A stretch of 34,446 bases of DNA, taken from NCBI GenBank assembly GCA_903927755.1, contig CAIYOD010000049.1:1-34446 (forward strand). Reading direction: 5' to 3'. The stretch is from an uncultured Thermoleophilia bacterium (GTDB lineage Bacteria; Actinomycetota; Thermoleophilia; UBA2241). The notes under the pieces were generated by a model. The model ran no database searches and had not been told where the DNA came from. It was given only the letters and a program-made list of their open reading frames with translations. Position 1 is the stretch's first letter, and every line of letters starts with the position of its first letter. The translations under genes and the position numbers were made by a program. Shown piece after piece: positions 25,456-32,952 of this stretch.

Positions 25456-25473
25456 ATTACCGACTGGTCACCC
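25456..25473 (+). promoter_or_regulatory. Direct repeat ATTAC-N6-GTCAC
   Basis: ATTACCGACTGGTCACCC, with unit starts 11 bp apart, 88 bp before the GTG at 25562. It also lies about 100 bp upstream of the divergent DUF1269 gene. It matches the copy at 29554 at 14 of 18 positions. The rest of this 206-bp intergenic region shows only TAGGCT at 25527-25532, a possible -10 element. Confidence 0.5.
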
Positions 25474-25561
25474 CAAACCAGGGGCGGGCTGGAAGAGCGG
25501 CGTGGACAGCCGGGCTGACGCCGGGCTAGGCTAGCGACAGGCAATCGAGGTGGAGGTCATC

Positions 25562-25846
25562 GTGACACTGGCAGTCGTCATCATCATCGTCCTGCTGGCC
25601 GTCCTCGGCTTCGGTTACCTCATCTTCAGGATGATGCGCAAGAGCCAGGAGGCCGTGCCCGAGGCCACCGACGCGAACGACGCGAAGCACGATCTCGTGG
25701 TCGGGACCGACGAGCAGGGACGGGAGATCCACGCCTCCGAGGACCTGCGGCAGCCGACGCGGGACGCCGCAGGGTTCGAGAGCCTCCTGCAGGACGAGAT
25801 CCACGACCAGGGCCGCGAAGAGCCCGTAGCTCCGGACGAGGGCTGA
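25562..25846 (+). CDS. Small bitopic membrane protein with acidic cytosolic tail
   Basis: 94 residues from the GTG at 25562, which has GGAGG five bases upstream; a GTG at 25550 in frame lacks this. One N-terminal helix ('TLAVVIIIVLLAVLGFGYLIF') is followed by a basic stop (RMMRK) and a soluble tail rich in Asp, Glu and Gln with no domain I recognise. Topology should be N-out, C-in. The next gene starts three bases after its stop, so the two are one operon, and it could be an assembly or regulatory subunit of the larger membrane protein. Confidence 0.72.
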   Translation: MTLAVVIIIVLLAVLGFGYLIFRMMRKSQEAVPEATDANDAKHDLVVGTDEQGREIHASEDLRQPTRDAAGFESLLQDEIHDQGREEPVAPDEG

Positions 25847-25849
25847 CGC

Positions 25850-27055
25850 ATGGGCACCACCGAGTGGCTTGTCGTCATCGCCGTGGTCGGCGGGCGGCTC
25901 ATCCTGCCGCTACTCATCCCGTACTTCCCGCTGCCGGCCCTGCTGGCGTGCCTGATCCTCGACTCGATCGACCAGAGCATCTTCCAGCAGTTCCCGGCCA
26001 TCCCGCTGGACGGCTACCAGTCCTACGACAAGGCGCTGGACGTCTACTACCTCTCCATCGCCTACCTCTCCACGCTGCGCAACTGGACCAACCAGGGCGC
26101 GTTCCGCATGAGCCAGTTCCTGTACTACTACCGGATGGTCGGCGTGATCATCTTCGAGATGACCCAGAACCGGACCGTCCTGTTCATCTTCCCGAACACC
26201 TTCGAGTACTTCTTCATCTTCGTCGAGGCCGTGCGGCTGGGATGGAACACCAAGCACATGGGCACGAAGACGGTAGTCCTCTCCGCGGCGGCCATCTGGA
26301 TCTTCATCAAGCTGCCGCAGGAGTGGTGGATCCACATCGCGCAGCTCGACATGACCGACTTCATCAAGGAGACCCTGTTCGGTGTGGCCGCGACCGACAG
26401 CTGGTCGACGGCCATCGCCAACCGGCCGTGGGTGCTGATCCTGGCGATCGTGATCGTGCTCGCCATCATCGGCATCGCCTACTGGATCATCCGGAAGAAA
26501 GCGCCGCCGTTCGACCACAAGCTCCGGATCAAGCCCGACCCGTTGCCGCCGCTGCTGCGCGGCGCAGAGCCCTACCGCAAGGTCCGCGCCGAGACCAGCA
26601 TCTTCGGCTGGGCGCTGCGCGAGAAGGTCGCGCTCACGGCGATCGTCTGCATCATCTTCGGCCTCATGCTCACGGGCGGCACTGCGAGCCCGCTGCGCAT
26701 CATCGTCGGCGTGGCGATCTTCACGGTGGTCAACGCCGCCGTGAGCCACTGGATGGCGCTGCGTGGCCGCAGCTGGCGGCTGCTCGCCGGCGAGCTCGTC
26801 ACGATGCTGATCGTCAACCTCGTCATCGTCCTCGTGCTGGAGGCGATGGAGCGCTGGCTCGGCGTGAAGAGCGCCCGTACCCCGTTCACCATGACGCTGT
26901 TCTTCTCGTACCTGCTCACGCTGATCATCGTGCTGTACGACCGCTACCGCGTCGTGTACAAGGCGCGGCGGCTGTACCGGGGTGAGGAGAAGGAGGCCGC
27001 CGCGGCGGCCTCCAGGGCGGCGGTCGAAAGCGGACCGCCAGGGGCGCCGGCCTGA
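25850..27055 (+). CDS. Large polytopic membrane protein, unknown family
   Basis: 401 residues with about nine or ten helices. Visible blocks: 'LIPYFPLPALLACLILDSIDQSIFQQFP' (22-49) with an unusual acidic pair inside a hydrophobic stretch, an aromatic-rich loop 'LDGYQSYDKALDVYYLSIAYLSTLRNW', a short cytosolic loop around 220-250 (KKAPPFDHKLRIKPDPLPP), and a C-terminal 'VLYDRYRVVYKARRLYRG' followed by an Ala-rich tail. I know no characterised homologue. The conserved-looking polar residues within helices suggest transport or lipid-related work rather than a passive anchor. It is coupled to the bitopic peptide upstream. Confidence 0.78.
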   Translation: MGTTEWLVVIAVVGGRLILPLLIPYFPLPALLACLILDSIDQSIFQQFPAIPLDGYQSYDKALDVYYLSIAYLSTLRNWTNQGAFRMSQFLYYYRMVGVIIFEMTQNRTVLFIFPNTFEYFFIFVEAVRLGWNTKHMGTKTVVLSAAAIWIFIKLPQEWWIHIAQLDMTDFIKETLFGVAATDSWSTAIANRPWVLILAIVIVLAIIGIAYWIIRKKAPPFDHKLRIKPDPLPPLLRGAEPYRKVRAETSIFGWALREKVALTAIVCIIFGLMLTGGTASPLRIIVGVAIFTVVNAAVSHWMALRGRSWRLLAGELVTMLIVNLVIVLVLEAMERWLGVKSARTPFTMTLFFSYLLTLIIVLYDRYRVVYKARRLYRGEEKEAAAAASRAAVESGPPGAPA

Positions 27056-27069
27056 ACCGGACCGCGGCG

Positions 27070-27098
27070 GCGGGCGTCTCGCAAGCTGCGGCGCCCGT
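27070..27098 (+). terminator. Weak hairpin between the polytopic protein and DedA genes
   Basis: CGGGCG (27071-27076) pairs with CGCCCG (27092-27097), with some wobble extension. It may reduce read-through, but there is no T-run. Confidence 0.3.
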
Positions 27099-27117
27099 CT
27101 GACAGGAGGTTGGCCGC

Positions 27118-27765
27118 GTGGACCAGCTCCTGCACTACATCGTGCACCTCGACGAGTACCTGAGCCAGGCGGTCGAGGCGCTCGGCCTCTGGGCGTACGG
27201 CGCGATCTTCCTGACCATCTTCGCCGAGACCGGCCTGGTCGTCTTGCCCTTCCTGCCCGGCGAGTCCCTGCTGCTCACCAGCGGCACGCTCGCCGGCGCC
27301 GGCGTCCTGCACGTCGCCGTGCTGTGGCCGTTGCTGGTGGGCGCGGCCTTCCTCGGCGACGTCGTCAATTACCTGATCGGACGCTGGCTCGGCAAGCACC
27401 TGCTGAGCAAGCCGCGCAGATACCTGAAGCCGCAGCACGTGCAGGAGGCGCACGAGTTCTACGAGCAGCACGGCGGCCTCGCCATCGTCGCCTGCCGCTT
27501 CCTTCCCATCGTGCGCACGCTGGTGCCCTTTGTCGCGGGCGTCACGAAGATGGAGTTCCACCGCTACCTGCTCTTCGCGGCCTTGGCCGCCGTCCTCTGG
27601 GTGACGATCTTCCTCGGCGCCGGCTACCTCTTCGGCAACATCCAGTGGGTGCAGGACTACCTCGCCGTCGCCCTGGCGATCGCCGTCGCCGCGTCGGCCA
27701 TCCCGGGATTCATCATCTGGGCAGTGCACTACCTGCGCCGGCAGCGCGCGAAGCAGGCGGATTGA
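27118..27765 (+). CDS. DedA-family (VTT domain) membrane protein
   Basis: 215 residues from a GTG with AGGAGGT upstream. The DedA pattern is complete: 'FAETGLVVLPFLPGESLLLTSGTLA' (38-62, acidic residue and re-entrant helix), 'FLGDVVNYLIGRWLG' (79-93), and 'CRFLPIVRTLVPFVAGVTKMEFHRY' (about 124-148) with its conserved Arg residues. DedA proteins are proton-driven lipid transporters; several move undecaprenyl phosphate or phosphatidylethanolamine across the inner membrane and affect envelope stress and antimicrobial peptide resistance. It lies between two membrane-lipid-linked units and could cooperate with the PAP2 enzyme in lipid-carrier recycling. Confidence 0.92.
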   Translation: MDQLLHYIVHLDEYLSQAVEALGLWAYGAIFLTIFAETGLVVLPFLPGESLLLTSGTLAGAGVLHVAVLWPLLVGAAFLGDVVNYLIGRWLGKHLLSKPRRYLKPQHVQEAHEFYEQHGGLAIVACRFLPIVRTLVPFVAGVTKMEFHRYLLFAALAAVLWVTIFLGAGYLFGNIQWVQDYLAVALAIAVAASAIPGFIIWAVHYLRRQRAKQAD

Positions 27766-27827
27766 CGCGCGCCACGCGGACGCGAGGGGCAAGCATCGCC
27801 GGCGGCGGGCCGTGGTCACCCACGCGG

Positions 27828-27873
27828 CCTCGTAGTATTCCGAGGTCACGCCCCGCCACTGTTTCGATACGCT
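27828..27873 (+). promoter_or_regulatory. Dyad box plus -10 element upstream of cardiolipin synthase
   Basis: CCTCGTAGTATTCCGAGG (27828-27845) continues as TCACGCC. Exactly 15 nt after GGTCACGCC lies TACGCT (27868-27873). Box, spacing and hexamer repeat the arrangement at 13279-13324 and, on the minus strand, at 10512-10557. The start codon downstream is about 140 bp from the -10, so a long leader is implied. Confidence 0.55.
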
Positions 27874-27932
27874 ACGGTTATCCGGCGGGCTTTGATTGCG
27901 GCACAGACGGGCGGATGCGACCGACCTCGCAC

Positions 27933-27952
27933 AGGTGACCGGCGGGTCACCT
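27933..27952 (+). promoter_or_regulatory. Palindromic direct repeat GTGAC-N6-GTCAC
   Basis: AGGTGACC-GGCG-GGTCACCT is a perfect 8-bp inverted repeat and at the same time fits the NTNAC-N6-GTMAC direct repeat seen at 17052, 25456 and 29554. It lies 59 bp before the ATG of the cardiolipin synthase gene. Confidence 0.5.
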
Positions 27953-27964
27953 ACAGACGACGGA

Positions 27965-27986
27965 TGTGACACAATGCTGCGTCACA
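27965..27986 (+). repeat. Inverted repeat TGTGAC-N10-GTCACA
   Basis: Perfect 6-bp arms with a 10-nt spacer, 25 bp before the ATG at 28012. The spacing differs from a CRP site (TGTGA-N6-TCACA). It could be an operator for a dimeric repressor or a weak leader hairpin. Confidence 0.45.
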
Positions 27987-28011
27987 GGCGGGACCGGCAC
28001 CAGGGGGAGAG

Positions 28012-29526
28012 ATGATCGCAGGAATCATGGCCAGTCCGGCGGGGGACATCCTCGTCGCGTCCGTGTTCACCAACCGCTTCTTCAGCTGGAGCTTCTGGGT
28101 CGTCGACCTGATCCTGCTGCTGGCTATCGCCGGCGTCGTCATCGTGCTCGCGACCGACGACCGCGACCCGAGCACCGTGCTGGCGTGGCTGTTCGTCGTG
28201 CTCCTGTTCCCCGTGCTGGGCCTCATCGCGTACTTCTTCATCGGGCGCAACTTCCGCCGCGACTCACCACGGCGCCGCAAGATCATGGCGCAGATGGACG
28301 CCGTCGCTGACGAGTCGTTAGCGCCGGTGCAGGCGGCCAACGTGGAGTTCACCGAGGATGCGGTGAACGACCTGGCCGCCACTCCCGGCGCGCGCATCCA
28401 GGCCGTCGGCTTCACCGAGGGCGGCGTCGCCCCGCTGCCGGCCGACACCGTGGACATCTACACGGCGGGCGCCCAGAAGTTCCCCGCCCTGCTCGAGGAG
28501 ATGGCGACGGCCGAGAAGTACATCCACCTCATGTACCTCATCTGGGAGATGGACGAGCTCACGGCCAAGGTCAAGGACGTGCTGCTCGACCGTCTCAAGG
28601 CCGGCGTCAAGGTGCACATCCTCTACGACTGGCTCAGCTGCATCAGCTTCAAGAAGGACGAGCTCAAGGAGCTTGCCGCCGCCGGCGCCGTCGTCATGCC
28701 CTGCTACAAGCGCCTGCCGCAGATCAACTACCGCAACCACATGAAGATGGTGATCATCGACGGCAAGTCCGTGTACTCGGGCGGCATGAACATGGGCCAG
28801 GAGTACATCGACGGCGGACCCCGCTTCGACGTCTGGCGCGACACCTCGTTCCGCCTCAGCGGACCGGTGGTCGCGCCCTACCTCATGCTCTTCGCCTCGA
28901 CCTGGCTCTACAACGGCGGCAAGGAAGACCTGGCCACGGAGTTCATGCCGCCGGTCGCGGAGCATCACCGGCATGAAGGCATCCCGGTCCAGGTCCTGCA
29001 CTCAAGCGTGCAGACGACGTTCAAGACCAACCGCGACGTGTTCATCACGGCGCTCACCAACGCGCGCGAGCGCATCTGGATCCAGTCGCCGTACTTCGTC
29101 CCCGACGAGCCGCTGATGACCGCCATGTGTACGGCCGCGGCAAGCGGCATCGACGTGCGCTTCATGATGACCGGAGTGCCGGACAAGAAGGTCCCGTTCT
29201 ACGCAGCGATGGCGTACTACCCGCAGTTGCTGCGCGCCGGCGTGAAGGTCTACCAGTACACGGCCGGCTTCCTGCACTCGAAGACGGTGACGGTGGACCA
29301 CCAGCTGTCGATCATCGGCACCTGCAACTGGGACATCCGCAGCCTCATCCTGCACGACGAGGTCGTCGCGATCATGTACGACCGGGGCATCGCGACGAAC
29401 TACGGCGACCAGTACGAACGCGACATCCAGGACTGCGTCCAGGTCACTGAGGCGGACCTCGCCAAGCTGACCCGCAAGGAGAAGTTCCGCAACTCGTGCT
29501 ACCGCCTGTTCTCGCGGCTGCTCTAG
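28012..29526 (+). CDS. cls: Cardiolipin synthase-type phospholipase D family protein
   Basis: 504 residues. Two N-terminal helices (about 25-50 and 58-78, 'PLDc_N' type) anchor it. The two HKD motifs are H243-x-K245-x4-D250 ('NHMKMVIIDGKSVYSGGMNMG') and H422-x-K424-x4-D429 ('LHSKTVTVDHQLSIIGTCNWD'), as required for transphosphatidylation. The enzyme joins two phosphatidylglycerols, or PG and a CDP-diacylglycerol or PE equivalent, into cardiolipin at the inner membrane. The C-terminus ends in a basic 'RKEKFRNSCYRLFSRLL'. The upstream 240 bp carry two kinds of regulatory repeat. GGGGGAG lies just before the ATG. Confidence 0.93.
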   Translation: MIAGIMASPAGDILVASVFTNRFFSWSFWVVDLILLLAIAGVVIVLATDDRDPSTVLAWLFVVLLFPVLGLIAYFFIGRNFRRDSPRRRKIMAQMDAVADESLAPVQAANVEFTEDAVNDLAATPGARIQAVGFTEGGVAPLPADTVDIYTAGAQKFPALLEEMATAEKYIHLMYLIWEMDELTAKVKDVLLDRLKAGVKVHILYDWLSCISFKKDELKELAAAGAVVMPCYKRLPQINYRNHMKMVIIDGKSVYSGGMNMGQEYIDGGPRFDVWRDTSFRLSGPVVAPYLMLFASTWLYNGGKEDLATEFMPPVAEHHRHEGIPVQVLHSSVQTTFKTNRDVFITALTNARERIWIQSPYFVPDEPLMTAMCTAAASGIDVRFMMTGVPDKKVPFYAAMAYYPQLLRAGVKVYQYTAGFLHSKTVTVDHQLSIIGTCNWDIRSLILHDEVVAIMYDRGIATNYGDQYERDIQDCVQVTEADLAKLTRKEKFRNSCYRLFSRLL

Positions 29527-29553
29527 CCGGGAAAGTGGGTAGGTAAGGCGCTG

Positions 29554-29571
29554 ATTACCATCGGGTCACCC
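29554..29571 (+). promoter_or_regulatory. Direct repeat ATTAC-N6-GTCAC
   Basis: ATTACCATCGGGTCACCC, unit starts 11 bp apart, 47 bp before the ATG of the SHOCT gene; nearly the same sequence as at 25456. Confidence 0.5.
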
Positions 29572-29576
29572 AGCAG

Positions 29577-29598
29577 ACCGGCCCCTTCCGGGACCGGT
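29577..29598 (+). repeat. Imperfect inverted repeat before the SHOCT gene
   Basis: ACCGGCCCC and GGGACCGGT pair with one mismatch around TTCC. It lies 50 bp after the cardiolipin synthase stop and may act as its terminator or as a leader structure. Confidence 0.45.
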
Positions 29599-29618
29599 GA
29601 GAGACAGGGAGGAACAGC

Positions 29619-29912
29619 ATGCGCATGAGGAGAAGGCCGCTACTGGGCGCCGCCGTCGTCGGCGGAGTCGCCTATCACGCAGGCAAGAAGGGCCAGCAGA
29701 GCCGCGACCAGGAAGCGGACCAGAACGCACAGATCGCCGACCTGCAGGCGCAGCAGCAGCAGGCGCCGCCGCAGGCCGCTCCCGCCGCGGCTCCCGCCGC
29801 CGAGGAAGACCCCATGGCCAAGCTGACGCAGCTCAAGAGCCTGCTCGACCAGGGCGTGCTCACCCAGGCTGAGTTCGACTTCCAGAAGACCAAGATCCTG
29901 CAGAGCATGTAG
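29619..29912 (+). CDS. Small SHOCT-domain protein
   Basis: 97 residues with GGGAGGAA upstream of the ATG. A basic start (MRMRRR) and short Gly/Ala/Val hydrophobic stretch ('PLLGAAVVGGVAYHAGKKG') precede a Gln/Ala/Pro-rich linker (about 27-63). The SHOCT domain covers about 66-97 ('AKLTQLKSLLDQGVLTQAEFDFQKTKIL'). SHOCT is a two-helix oligomerisation or interaction module commonly at protein C-termini. The next gene, a DUF6325 copy, starts 11 bp later. It is likely a membrane-proximal scaffold; exact role unknown. Confidence 0.87.
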   Translation: MRMRRRPLLGAAVVGGVAYHAGKKGQQSRDQEADQNAQIADLQAQQQQAPPQAAPAAAPAAEEDPMAKLTQLKSLLDQGVLTQAEFDFQKTKILQSM

Positions 29913-29923
29913 AGGAGACTGAT

Positions 29924-30427
29924 ATGGCTATGGGACCGGTGCAGGTCCTCGTCGTCGGCTTCGGCCCTGACGCCGAGTTCAAAGGCGAGGCGCTCGACCA
30001 GCTGCGTCTGCTGCGCGAGCAGGACATCGTGCGGGTCATCGACCTGCTCGTCGTCCACCACAGGGAAGACGGAACGGTCGAGAAACTCGAGATCGCCGAT
30101 CACGAGGAGCTTGCGGAGTTCGGCGCCATCGCCGGCGCGCTCATCGGCTTCGGCGCGGCCGGCGAAGAGGGCGCCGAGGTGGGCGCCGAGGCAGGCGCGG
30201 AGCTGGGCGACGCGGACGAACTCTACGACGACGCCGAGGTCTGGTGCATCGCCGACTCCATCCCCGCAGGGATGACCGCGGCCATCGTGATCCTCGAGCA
30301 TCGCTGGGCGATCCCGCTCCGCAACGCCATCGCGAACGCCGGCGGCGTCGCGCTGTCGGACAAGTGGCTCCACCCGCAGGACCTGCTCGCCGTCGGCGCC
30401 GAGCTCGGACTGGTGCTCGACGACTGA
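29924..30427 (+). CDS. DUF6325/DUF1269-like protein (copy 2)
   Basis: 167 residues, preceded by AGAGGAGA. Paralogue of the protein at 17496: shared 'GPV/IxxLVVxF', 'VRVxDLLxx', and 'TAAxVxxExxWAxP' blocks. Between the halves is a Gly/Ala/Glu-rich segment ('IAGALIGFGAAGEEGAEVGAEAGAELGD', 66-93) in the place where DUF1269 proteins have a membrane hairpin; here it is too acidic to cross the membrane. It forms a two-gene operon with the SHOCT gene, ended by a strong hairpin. Function unknown. Confidence 0.82.
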   Translation: MAMGPVQVLVVGFGPDAEFKGEALDQLRLLREQDIVRVIDLLVVHHREDGTVEKLEIADHEELAEFGAIAGALIGFGAAGEEGAEVGAEAGAELGDADELYDDAEVWCIADSIPAGMTAAIVILEHRWAIPLRNAIANAGGVALSDKWLHPQDLLAVGAELGLVLDD

Positions 30428-30465
30428 CGCACGAAGACCGACGCTTTCTACGAAGTGGGTAAGAA

Positions 30466-30498
30466 CCGATGGCCGGCGGCCTTGCCGCCGGCCATCGG
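30466..30498 (+). terminator. Strong hairpin terminator after DUF6325 copy 2
   Basis: A perfect 15-bp stem, CCGATGGCCGGCGGC with its complement, and a CTT loop, 38 bp after the stop. There is no T-run. Confidence 0.8.
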
Positions 30499-30564
30499 CG
30501 TTCCCGGCCGGGGTGTACCCCGCTGGGGGCGTCACATGAGCAGGGGAGAGGAGGCGTGACCATC

Positions 30565-31887
30565 ATGGACTCCGCAGCCGAAGGAGCGCCTCCGTCGCAG
30601 GCTGCCGCGACCCCGGCAGCGGCCGCCGCCCCCGAGACGTATCCGTGGGGCCTCTACTTCCACGTCATCGTCGTCTCGCTCATCGGCGGCTTCGGCGTGA
30701 TGCTCTGGTTCGTCCTCTACGAGTGGCTGAACAAGCTGATCTGGGACGGGAGCTTCGTCACCGACAACGCCTGGATGTTCCCCGTCATCTGTCTTCCGTT
30801 CTCCCTCCTCGTCGGGCTGCTTGTGAAGTACGCCAAAGCGCCGAGCAACCTCGACGGTTCCATCCTGGACAGCCTCACGGGCGACACCAGCCACCTGAAG
30901 TGGAAAGACCTGCCCGCCACGGTGGCGACGTCCCTGGCCTCACTGTTCTCCGGCGCCGTGCTCGGCCCGGAGGGCGCCATCGGCAACATCGCCAGCAAGA
31001 TCGCCGCCCTGTACTGCGACCTCTTCCGGATCCCGGCCGACAGGCGACCGAAGCTGGTGTTCGCCAGCGTGGCCTCGGGCTACAACGGCCTCCTGGAGAA
31101 CCCCGTGTTCGCCGCCGTGCTCGGCACGGAAGTAGCCGAGACCAGGAAGCAGGGCCTCTCCACGCTGCCGGCCAGCCTCATCGGCGGCGGCGTCGGCTAT
31201 GCGGTCTTCCTGCTGCTGCATGAGACGGGCTTCGTGAACTTCCTGCACCTGCCGCCGGTGCAGAGCTACACCGTGTGGGATGCCTTCCTCATGGTGCCGT
31301 TGGCCCTCATCGGACTGGTGCTGGCCATCCTCACCGGCGCCTTCATGAAGATCTCGGCCGGCGTCTTCGGCCGCCTCAAGGATCGGATCGTCCTGCGGGC
31401 CCTGGTGGCCGGCGCGATCTTCAGCGTGGTCGGCGTGTTCGCCCCGGTCGTCATGTTCTCCGGCGAGACGCAGGTGAAGACGGTCATCGACGGCGCGGCC
31501 GGCTACGGCATCGCACTCCTGCTGGTGATGGCCGTCGGCAAGCTCGCTCTGCTGAGCGTGGGGTTCAAGAGCGGGTTCCTCGGCGGGCCGACGTTCCCGC
31601 TCATCTTCGCCTCGACCAGCGTGGCGCTCGCCCTCAACCTCGCCTTCCCGGGCGTGCCGGTGGCGATCTTCGTCGCCGGCATCATGACCGGCGCCGTCTA
31701 CGTGCTGTTCCGGACCCCGCTGATGGTGGTCCTCCTCACGGCGTTCATGCTGGACGCCGGACCGACGATGGTGGCGCTCATCGTGCTGGCCATCGCCACC
31801 GTGATGATCGTCACGCCGCCGCTGCAAACGCTCATCACCGCGCGGCAGGCTGGGAAGAAGGCAGAGAAGGCTTCGCTGGAGGCGTAG
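30565..31887 (+). CDS. CLC-family chloride channel/transporter
   Basis: 440 residues from the ATG at 30565 (GGAGG ten bases upstream); the in-frame GTG at 30556 is too close to the ribosome site. About ten or eleven helices. The gating-glutamate motif is GPEG (134-137, E136) in 'SGAVLGPEGAIGNIASKIA', and 'KSGFLGGPTFPLIFAST' corresponds to the G-x-F-x-P selectivity segment. The usual first motif GSGIP is not recognisable. An Ala/Pro-rich N-terminal tail precedes helix 1. CLC proteins exchange Cl- (or F-) for H+ or conduct Cl-; with the aquaporin gene next it suggests a role in osmotic or acid stress. Confidence 0.88.
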   Translation: MDSAAEGAPPSQAAATPAAAAAPETYPWGLYFHVIVVSLIGGFGVMLWFVLYEWLNKLIWDGSFVTDNAWMFPVICLPFSLLVGLLVKYAKAPSNLDGSILDSLTGDTSHLKWKDLPATVATSLASLFSGAVLGPEGAIGNIASKIAALYCDLFRIPADRRPKLVFASVASGYNGLLENPVFAAVLGTEVAETRKQGLSTLPASLIGGGVGYAVFLLLHETGFVNFLHLPPVQSYTVWDAFLMVPLALIGLVLAILTGAFMKISAGVFGRLKDRIVLRALVAGAIFSVVGVFAPVVMFSGETQVKTVIDGAAGYGIALLLVMAVGKLALLSVGFKSGFLGGPTFPLIFASTSVALALNLAFPGVPVAIFVAGIMTGAVYVLFRTPLMVVLLTAFMLDAGPTMVALIVLAIATVMIVTPPLQTLITARQAGKKAEKASLEA

Positions 31888-31918
31888 GCTGCCCGCGCGG
31901 GCCGCGAAAGGAGCAAGG

Positions 31919-32869
31919 ATGAGCGACGAACGGGCGGGCACAGCGAGTGGCGGCTCGACCTCCCCTGCCAGCCCCGCGGCTGATCCGGCCTCTCAAGGCA
32001 TGGCCTTCGGGCCGCGCACGCACCATCTGCTCATGCTCGAGTTCGGCGACCGCAGGGACTTCGACGATCCGCGCCGCGAGTGGCGGCGGCTCTTCTCGGA
32101 ACTGATGGGGACGTTTCTCCTCGTGCTCGCCGCCGCCGGCGGCGGGCTCCTGCACGGCGAGGGCAAGATCAGCCTCGCCGCGGCAGTCGTGGCGCCGGGC
32201 CTCATGGTCATGGGGATCATCCTCTTCATGGGCGCAGTCTCGGGCGCCCACCTGAACCCCGCCGTCTCGCTCGCCTTCGCCCTGCGCGGTGACTTCCCGT
32301 GGAAGCGGGTCCCCGGCTACATCATCATGCAGCTGATCGGGGCTACACTCGCCTGCCTCTTCCTCTACGCCGTCTTCGGCAACGTCCAGCATCTCGGCGC
32401 GACGCTCCCCGGACCGGGCTACGCGGACTGGCAGGCGCTCCTCATGGAGATCGTCCTGACCTTCGGGCTGGTGAGCGTGATCCTCGGCACGGCGTCGGCG
32501 GCGCAAAACGTCGGGGCCATCGCGGCGCTCGGCGTCGGCGGGTACATCGCGCTGGCGGGACTCTGGGCGGCGCCCGTCAGCGGGACATCGATGAACCCCG
32601 CACGCTCGTTCGGGCCGGCCCTCGTGAGCGGCGACTGGACAAGCTACTGGGTGTACGTCGTCGGTCCGATCGCGGGTGCGTTGATCGCGGTCGGCTGCGC
32701 CTACATCCTGCGGGGACGCGGCGGCGGCATCATCGGTCGCGCCGCCGGATCCGGCGAGCTGGGACCCGGAGTGCTCGAGAAGACCAAGAAGCTCGCGTCC
32801 GAGATCGACCGCGGCGAAGTGGAGCCGACAGCCATCGCCGACGCCGACGCCGACAAGAAGCTTCTCTGA
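31919..32869 (+). CDS. Aquaporin/MIP-family channel with long N- and C-terminal extensions
   Basis: 316 residues, compared with about 230 for AqpZ. The six-helix core lies at about 60-265, with both pore loops intact: 'GAHLNPAVS' (N113) and 'GTSMNPARSFGPAL' (N226, selectivity-filter R229). The pattern is closer to water-selective aquaporins than to glycerol facilitators, which have an Asp after the second NPAR. A 60-residue Ser/Pro-rich then charged N-terminus ('LEFGDRRDFDDPRREWRRLF') and a ~45-residue charged C-terminus are unusual and may serve regulation. GAAAGGAG precedes the start; it is the middle gene of CLC-aquaporin-DUF2252. Confidence 0.92.
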   Translation: MSDERAGTASGGSTSPASPAADPASQGMAFGPRTHHLLMLEFGDRRDFDDPRREWRRLFSELMGTFLLVLAAAGGGLLHGEGKISLAAAVVAPGLMVMGIILFMGAVSGAHLNPAVSLAFALRGDFPWKRVPGYIIMQLIGATLACLFLYAVFGNVQHLGATLPGPGYADWQALLMEIVLTFGLVSVILGTASAAQNVGAIAALGVGGYIALAGLWAAPVSGTSMNPARSFGPALVSGDWTSYWVYVVGPIAGALIAVGCAYILRGRGGGIIGRAAGSGELGPGVLEKTKKLASEIDRGEVEPTAIADADADKKLL

Positions 32870-32952
32870 TGAGCGCGGCGCGGCAACGCCGTGCCGGCCC
32901 ACTCATGACCAGGGATGAGGAGTAGCCGCTCCTCACAGAAGGAGGCCCAGCT

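Noticed and set aside
27965-27986. CRP-type operator
   Set aside because: The arms look like CRP half-sites, but the spacer is too long (TGTGA-N12-TCACA instead of N6).
32870-32926. 18-codon frame starting at the aquaporin stop (TGATGAG)
   Set aside because: It is very short, Arg-rich and without its own ribosome site; more likely leader sequence of the DUF2252 gene.
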